Source: Alphaproteobacteria bacterium
GTDB lineage: Bacteria > Pseudomonadota > Alphaproteobacteria > Rhizobiales > Hyphomicrobiaceae
Assembly (NCBI GenBank): GCA_022600345.1
Contig: JAHZKP010000073.1
Location: forward strand, 1-36,320
DNA length: 36,320 bases
Direction: 5' to 3'
Both the position numbers and the translations under genes were made by a program. The notes under the pieces were generated by a model that was given only the letters and a program-made list of their open reading frames with translations, searched no databases and had not been told where the DNA came from. Of the stretch, positions 33,932-36,320 are shown piece by piece (the first letter of the stretch is position 1; each line of letters begins with the position of its first letter).

Positions 33932-34584
33932 CAGCGGTTATTTTTGATCTCGATGGCACGTTGATCGACAGCGTGGGTGCGGTGGCCGATATCGCTAACA
34001 CATTGATGCGGGAATTGAACCTGCCTCCACTGGAAACCGACGAAGCGCGCAGTTATGTGGGCAATGGCGCGGAACGGTTCCTGGAACGGGCGCTCACCGC
34101 ACGCGATGCCCTGCAAGCCGATGCCTTCAAAGAGCACTTCGCGCGCTTCAATTCGCTTTATGCCGCTGCTCCAGGCGACGCCAACGAACCGTTTCGGGGA
34201 GCTGATGCGGCACTTCGGCAGCTCGCCTGTGAGGGTTATCAAATCGGGCTTTGCACCAACAAGCCGCTGGCCCCGACGCTTGTCGTTCTCAAGGCGATGG
34301 GCTGGGAGGATTTGATGGGTGCTGTCATTGCCGGTGACGTTTTGCCTGAGAAAAAGCCGGACCCTGCCCCACTCCTGGAGGCTGCCCGGCGGTTGGGGCG
34401 GGAGCGGGCGATATTTGTCGGCGACAGCGAGGTTGACGCTGAAACGGCTGCGGCGGCGGGGCTACCGCTGGTGCTCTACACCGAGGGGTATCGCAAGAGC
34501 CCCATCGAGGCGCTGGTCCACGCAAGAGCCTTCTCGCAGTTCAGCGAACTGCCAGGGATCATCGGCGAATTGAGCGAGGCTTAA
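33928..34584 (+). CDS. gph: phosphoglycolate phosphatase (HAD family)
   Basis: This 218-residue HAD hydrolase has motif I FDLDGTLIDS, with nucleophile Asp7 and acid Asp9, motif II LCTNKP near residue 113, motif III KKPDPAPLLEA near 147 and motif IV VGDSEVDAETA near 168. It is the Gph subfamily, dephosphorylating 2-phosphoglycolate, which arises in DNA repair or Rubisco oxygenation. GGAGGGG lies 6 nt before the ATG at 33928; a GTG five codons upstream is possible. Placement after rpe fits the usual rpe-gph arrangement. Confidence 0.9.
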   Translation: MTAVIFDLDGTLIDSVGAVADIANTLMRELNLPPLETDEARSYVGNGAERFLERALTARDALQADAFKEHFARFNSLYAAAPGDANEPFRGADAALRQLACEGYQIGLCTNKPLAPTLVVLKAMGWEDLMGAVIAGDVLPEKKPDPAPLLEAARRLGRERAIFVGDSEVDAETAAAAGLPLVLYTEGYRKSPIEALVHARAFSQFSELPGIIGELSEA

Positions 34585-34598
34585 CAGGCTGTTGAAGA
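34583..34598 (+). repeat. short dispersed element, copy 2
   Basis: aacaggctgttgaaga begins within the gph stop codon. It shares caggctgttgaaga (14 bp) with 36078-36091 and with the complement at 6771-6784. The 77 bp that follow up to the DUF2254 stop contain nothing else recognisable. Confidence 0.6.
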
Positions 34599-34675
34599 GG
34601 CTGACCAGCGCAAACTGGTTGCCGACCAAGTGTCTTGGGCGCAAAAAACTTGCTTCCAACTAGCCCTGAACCGCT

Positions 34676-36004
34676 CTAAGAACTTGCCACCGTCGCCCTT
34701 ACCCGGGCGACAAGATCGACAAGCAGGCCGACATCGTGCTTCACCTGAGTGTACTCGGCGACCGTTTGCTCAATGCCTGTGACCTCATCCTGCAATGCGG
34801 CTCTTTCAACGCCCAGGGTGGTAAACGCTGTCAGGTCTTCTATGGCCTGGAGCAAATGGACCAAGACCTGCGGTTGTTCCCTTGCCGCCTGCCGGATCGG
34901 TCGTAACGCGGTGTTGACGTAATGGTCGAACCCCTCTCCATTCAGCACAACGCGAACCGTTTCGTCGTCGTCGTCGCGCAGAACCCGCAAGTCCGGTCCT
35001 TCCCTCAGATAGTGGGCCAGCCCTTCGGAGAGTTTGTCGATACAGGTCATCGCGGTGTAAGGATCGTTGATGCCTGCTGACAGTGCGCGCAGGGCAACTT
35101 CGACCAGCGCATTCATCTCAAATTCGACGTGTTGTTCCCGCGTTCTGCGTGGAGCAACGCTGACGACGGCTTGGAGTTCTTCCCGAACTTTGTCCGATAA
35201 ATTTTTGATTGGTTTTGCACACAGCACAGGCGTCCCTCCAAGAATGAACTGCCCAGGTCTTACGAGAAGATGCACCCGAAGATCATGATTTTTTGCAATG
35301 GTCAGGCAATGGGATGCATCGATTGACGCGATGTATCCAGTATATTCCAGCGACACATTTTCGCTGTGTTCAATGAACTCCTTTGAAAGCCGGTCATGGT
35401 GATCGTAGGAGACCATTTCGGTTGGGCTGTCGTCACTTTTCAAGATCGTATGCAGGGCGTCGGAGAACTGATCACCGAGCCTGGAGATGACCACGTCAGC
35501 TTGAATCTGAGTGGAAATGTGGTGGACGAAATAAATCATCAGGATGAATGAGAAAACCGCAAATGATCCAGTCAGGAATACGCTGAACCGGGGAACGAAC
35601 TCGCCAAATTCGCCGGTTCCGACCGTGCCCAGAACTATCAGTGCGAACAAGAAGGTGCCGATGAATACACCCAGCACGAATTTCGTTGTCAGGTCCTCCA
35701 TAAAAAACTGGAGCACTCGCGGGCCTAGTTGCTGGGAAATGAGAGACAACGCCACCAGCGTCATCGAGAACACGAGTGAGGCTACCGTCATCATGGAGCC
35801 TGCGATGGTCGAGAGTACCCGACCGGCACCATCGGGTGTCAGTGCCGGGCCCGGCAACCACTTCGTCAGGACATTGCCCTGAATATGGAAGTCGGCCTGC
35901 AAGGCCAGGGGAGCTGCGAACAATGCGACCAGCGTGATCAATGCTGGAATGAACCAGAAATTGGATTGCACGGCATAGTAGTGGGATCTCAGGAGTAGGT
36001 ACAT
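34676..36004 (-). CDS. DUF2254 membrane protein
   Basis: This 442-residue inner-membrane protein is of the DUF2254 family. It begins YLLLRSHYYAVQSNFWFIPALITL, with four hydrophobic segments (about 15-35, 65-90, 108-130 and 137-160), including TIAGSMMTVASLVFSMTLVALSLISQQLGPRVLQFFMEDLTTKFVLGVFIGTFLFALIVL, the family signature. The large cytoplasmic C-terminal part has LSAGINDPYTAMTCIDKLSEGL, also conserved. I chose ATG at 36004, although a GTG at 36061 would add 19 non-family residues; neither has a convincing ribosome site. Function of the family is unknown. Confidence 0.86.
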   Translation of the reverse strand: MYLLLRSHYYAVQSNFWFIPALITLVALFAAPLALQADFHIQGNVLTKWLPGPALTPDGAGRVLSTIAGSMMTVASLVFSMTLVALSLISQQLGPRVLQFFMEDLTTKFVLGVFIGTFLFALIVLGTVGTGEFGEFVPRFSVFLTGSFAVFSFILMIYFVHHISTQIQADVVISRLGDQFSDALHTILKSDDSPTEMVSYDHHDRLSKEFIEHSENVSLEYTGYIASIDASHCLTIAKNHDLRVHLLVRPGQFILGGTPVLCAKPIKNLSDKVREELQAVVSVAPRRTREQHVEFEMNALVEVALRALSAGINDPYTAMTCIDKLSEGLAHYLREGPDLRVLRDDDDETVRVVLNGEGFDHYVNTALRPIRQAAREQPQVLVHLLQAIEDLTAFTTLGVERAALQDEVTGIEQTVAEYTQVKHDVGLLVDLVARVRATVASS

Positions 36005-36075
36005 GTCCGGTGGCGTTCCGTTCAATGGGGTGGAATGCGAGCCTTTACCCGCCCTTCCCACAGGGGATGCGGGTT

Positions 36076-36091
36076 AGCAGGCTGTTGAAGA
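36076..36091 (+). repeat. short dispersed element, copy 3
   Basis: agcaggctgttgaaga is identical over 16 bp to the complement at 6771-6786. It lies 72 bp upstream of the DUF2254 start. It is a likely insertion-sequence end or its scar. Confidence 0.6.
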
Positions 36092-36320
36092 ACTCAGTGA
36101 GGTCGCGATGCGAGACGAAATTGGCTGCCGGCAAGACGCGTCCGGTGCAGTCGTGGTGGATCCCACGGCAAACCGGCGCCACGCAGTCCGGCAGTCAATT
36201 TCGCCGCATCCCCTTGGGACACCGCACTTTTTCGCCTCGGCGGCGTCGCGGCACTGGCACGATAAACCATATCGCGCTGCGCGCCGCTTCTGGCCGAATG
36301 CGAAAAAGTGACTGGTGTCG
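36092..36320. other. window edge, no gene recognised
   Basis: This is GC-rich sequence without a convincing coding frame. A 67-codon open frame on the plus strand has Arg/His/Ala-rich composition and no ribosome site. If copy 3 of the short element is an insertion-sequence end, this could be the start of an element continuing past the window. Confidence 0.4.

Noticed and set aside
36108-36311. 67-codon frame as a transposase fragment
   Set aside because: Considered because of the nearby insertion-sequence-like end, but the translated sequence shows no DDE or HTH motif and there is no ribosome site.

Overview
The window looks like chromosome from a methylotrophic alphaproteobacterium, most likely in the Hyphomicrobiales order. 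Three things point there: genes for tetrahydromethanopterin (H4MPT) and methanofuran cofactors, which bacteria keep for formaldehyde oxidation; the full set of 'PQQ-dependent catabolism' accessory proteins, which resembles the Lut lanthanide-uptake cluster of Methylobacterium; and methylmalonyl-CoA mutase with its MeaB chaperone, used in the ethylmalonyl-CoA pathway of serine-cycle methylotrophs. Base composition is GC-rich and fairly even. No rRNA, tRNA, CRISPR array or intact insertion sequence was seen.

Layout. 1-356 is non-coding with short repeats. 357-2162 holds a divergent pair, a HisA-related protein (-) and MfnF (+). 2402-2647 is a small Cys-rich secreted protein with a terminator. 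2782-8065 (-) is one operon-like run: periplasmic binding protein, YVTN beta-propeller, cupredoxin-like protein, ABC ATPase, ABC-2 permease and an exported protein. Facing it from a shared 294-bp upstream region, 8360-16090 (+) runs DUF3280 protein, a Tat-exported binding protein, permease, ATPase, MfnB, FolB-like protein, MfnE, DmrB-like flavoprotein, DUF6513 protein and DUF447 protein, most joined by overlapping or abutting stop/start codons. 16091-16625 is a repeat-rich gap. The PQQ-associated 'CXXCW' protein (-), a Uma2 protein and an unrecognised small protein follow.

18575-20734 is methylmalonyl-CoA mutase. 20774-26911 is a block of envelope and secreted proteins: a YobH-like protein, an alpha/beta hydrolase, a small basic protein, an acidic repeat protein, a small exported protein and a DUF900 hydrolase. 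27156-30075 is a coupled run meaB - pyroglutamyl peptidase - Tat-exported beta-helix protein. Then come an asparaginase II-type enzyme (-), a Gly-rich membrane-anchored protein (-), an RraB-like protein with a doubtful start, and rpe - redoxin - gph (+). The window closes with a DUF2254 membrane protein (-), flanked by two copies of a short element that also occurs inside the Lut-like operon.

How it fits together (inference). The Lut-like genes would supply the metal or cofactor side of periplasmic PQQ alcohol dehydrogenases. The mfn/dmr genes would build the carriers for the formaldehyde they produce. Mcm/MeaB would serve assimilation. The most intriguing part is the second ABC transporter, which sits in the cofactor-biosynthesis operon and whose substrate is unknown.
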